Source of the DNA: Bacteroidetes bacterium UBA4009
GTDB lineage: Bacteria > Bacteroidota > Bacteroidia > NS11-12g > UBA9320
DNA length: 16,708 nucleotides
Direction: 5' to 3'
NCBI GenBank assembly: GCA_002384205.1
Contig: DGBH01000175.1
Location: forward strand, 1-16,708
The notes under the pieces: model-generated
Database searches by the model: none
Seen by the model: the letters and a program-made list of their open reading frames with translations, nothing else
What the model was told of the DNA's origin: nothing
Part shown: one piece after another, positions 15,527 to 16,708 of the stretch
Position numbering within the stretch: the stretch's first letter is position 1
Layout of the letters: each line of letters begins with the position of its first letter
Made by a program: the position numbers and the translations under genes

Positions 15527-16708
15527 CTATGGCTCCAATCTCCCATAATACCTAGGAAAAGGAATTGTCTCACGCACGTGGTCCAATTTGCAAACCCACG
15601 CTACAAGTCGCTCTAAACCCAAACCAAAACCAGCGTGTGGAACACTGCCATATCGTCTAAGATCTAAGTACCACTGAAACACATCCATCGGAAGTTTATG
15701 CTCTTGTATTTTTTCTACCAGCCATTCTTCGCTGGTTTCACGCTCGCCACCACCTACTATCTCGCCGTATCCTTCTGGTGCAAGTACATCTACACCTCTC
15801 GCAAAACGAGGGTCTTCAGGATTGCGTTTCATATAAAATGCTTTAATTTCATGTGGCCAGTCGTACACCATTATCGGGTTATCAAATAAACGCGTAAGTA
15901 CAGTTTCGTCGCTTCCTCCAAAATCGTTTCCGTACACAAAATCACGTGCAGATTTTAGCCAGTTTGGGATATTGCGTTGGTCTTCTTCCAGTTGTTTAAG
16001 TTCCTGTTTTTGACTATCTATTTTATTTTGGTTAAAGTTTATCTCACCCTTTTTCATTCCACCTGCAGCAATTGCAGCTTCTCTTGAGGATATGTCTGCT
16101 TTTACTTCGGCGATTCTCATTTCGACGTTAAGCAGGTCTTGTTCCAGTACTTTGATGGAGTTTTGACCCTCAACATCTTTATGCCCTTTAAGTATTTCTA
16201 CCGCTTCGTCGTAACTTAACCTAGGGAAGGTTTTTGAAATGGTTTGTAACTTGCTGATATCGCGACCTAATACTTCCAATTCTTCTGGGCATTTTTCGAT
16301 TACTTCTAGTACCACCGCTCTAAGAAAAGCCTCGATAGTGTCCATATTCTCAAAAATGTCACAAAACGCCATTTCAGGCTCTATCATCCAAAACTCAGAA
16401 AGGTGACGTCTGGTTTTAGATTTCTCAGCTCTAAAAGTAGGGCCGAAAGTGTATATCTTGCCCATGGCCATGGCCATAGCTTCACCGTATAGTTGCCCGC
16501 TTTGAGTAAGATAAGCCGGTTGTCCGTAGTAATCGGTTTCAAAAAGATCAGTGGTCCCTTCGGCGGCATTCCCAGTAAAGATTGGCGCGTCCATTTGTAC
16601 AAAACCTTCACGTTGAAAAAAGTTGTGTATTGCGTAAATGATACTGTTTCGGACTCTCATAATGGCCCATTGGCGGCGACTACGCAACCATAGGTGTCGA
16701 TTATCTAC
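15527..16708 (-). CDS. asnS: Asparaginyl-tRNA synthetase, C-terminal part (cut by window edge)
   Basis: This class II synthetase attaches asparagine to tRNA-Asn. The frame stays open to the window edge ([10 protein letters not shown] is read from 16708), so the N-terminal anticodon-binding OB domain lies outside; the TTG at 16687 is not a start. Visible parts are [10 protein letters not shown], motif 2 [12 protein letters not shown] (about 16400-16435), motif 3 GFGLGLER (about 15608-15631) and the C-terminal [10 protein letters not shown]. The block [20 protein letters not shown] marks the AsnRS branch that differs from the E. coli form. Between the conserved EAVEIL and [10 protein letters not shown] lies an insertion of about 70-85 residues (15938-16186) rich in Lys, Glu and Gln, which looks coiled-coil; E. 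coli AsnRS has about a dozen residues there. It converges on folA with 14 bases between. Confidence 0.93.
   Translation of the reverse strand, partial: VDNRHLWLRSRRQWAIMRVRNSIIYAIHNFFQREGFVQMDAPIFTGNAAEGTTDLFETDYYGQPAYLTQSGQLYGEAMAMAMGKIYTFGPTFRAEKSKTRRHLSEFWMIEPEMAFCDIFENMDTIEAFLRAVVLEVIEKCPEELEVLGRDISKLQTISKTFPRLSYDEAVEILKGHKDVEGQNSIKVLEQDLLNVEMRIAEVKADISSREAAIAAGGMKKGEINFNQNKIDSQKQELKQLEEDQRNIPNWLKSARDFVYGNDFGGSDETVLTRLFDNPIMVYDWPHEIKAFYMKRNPEDPRFARGVDVLAPEGYGEIVGGGERETSEEWLVEKIQEHKLPMDVFQWYLDLRRYGSVPHAGFGLGLERLVAWVCKLDHVRETIPFPRYYGRLEP

Noticed and set aside
16687..16708. Possible TTG start for asnS at 16687.
   Set aside because: The frame continues upstream with the conserved DNRHLWLRS, and AsnRS needs an N-terminal OB domain, so the gene simply runs off the window.
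1..16708. Search for a CRISPR array, transposase, phage, toxin-antitoxin or defence system.
   Set aside because: No spaced direct repeats, IS ends, integrase-like genes or small paired ORFs were seen; the intergenic gaps are short and accounted for.

Overview
The window looks like a chromosomal segment of a member of the Bacteroidota. It is AT-rich. Most gaps upstream of genes contain an exact match to the Bacteroidota -7 promoter box TAnnTTTG. Several proteins have forms I know from this phylum: a RicT/PSP1 protein with a Cys/Gly/Asn-rich N-terminus behind the clamp-loader gene holB, a delta-prime subunit with a degenerate Walker B, and Bacteroidota-style GT4 glycosyltransferases. The class cannot be fixed from this stretch alone.

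Positions 1-8205 hold one end of a surface-polysaccharide locus. On the minus strand lie two glycosyltransferase genes (one cut by the window edge, one complete at 397-1416). A 312-base divergent intergenic region follows, then a polysaccharide flippase (1729-3210, +). An asparagine-synthase-type amidotransferase (3216-4970, -) converges on the flippase. A GT4 glycosyltransferase (5075-6370, +) comes next. Last is a close pair: a PIG-L/LmbE deacetylase (6562-7200) and an LpxD-type left-handed beta-helix acyltransferase (7213-8205). Together these could build, trim, acylate or amidate, and export a lipid-linked glycan. The deacetylase-acyltransferase pair repeats the logic of LpxC-LpxD and is the most interesting part of the locus.

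Positions 8309-16708 move into core genes. A YfhO-family multi-pass membrane protein overlaps holB (DNA polymerase III delta-prime) by one base. Next come ricT (PSP1 domain) and a class I SAM methyltransferase, in the place where gldH often sits in relatives. A small serine hydrolase (-) converges on the methyltransferase. folA (dihydrofolate reductase, +) is divergent from that hydrolase. asnS (asparaginyl-tRNA synthetase, -) converges on folA and runs off the right edge; it carries a long charged, coiled-coil-like insertion.

I see no tRNA, rRNA, CRISPR array, transposase or phage gene. Start codons are unusually varied: TTG at 5075 and for the hydrolase, GTG for holB and folA. I found no clear new defence or mobile system. 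The points worth a second look are the deacetylase/acyltransferase pair, the AsnRS insertion, the promoter-box pattern with a possible leaderless folA mRNA, the hairpin in the ricT leader, and the inverted repeats ahead of the flippase.
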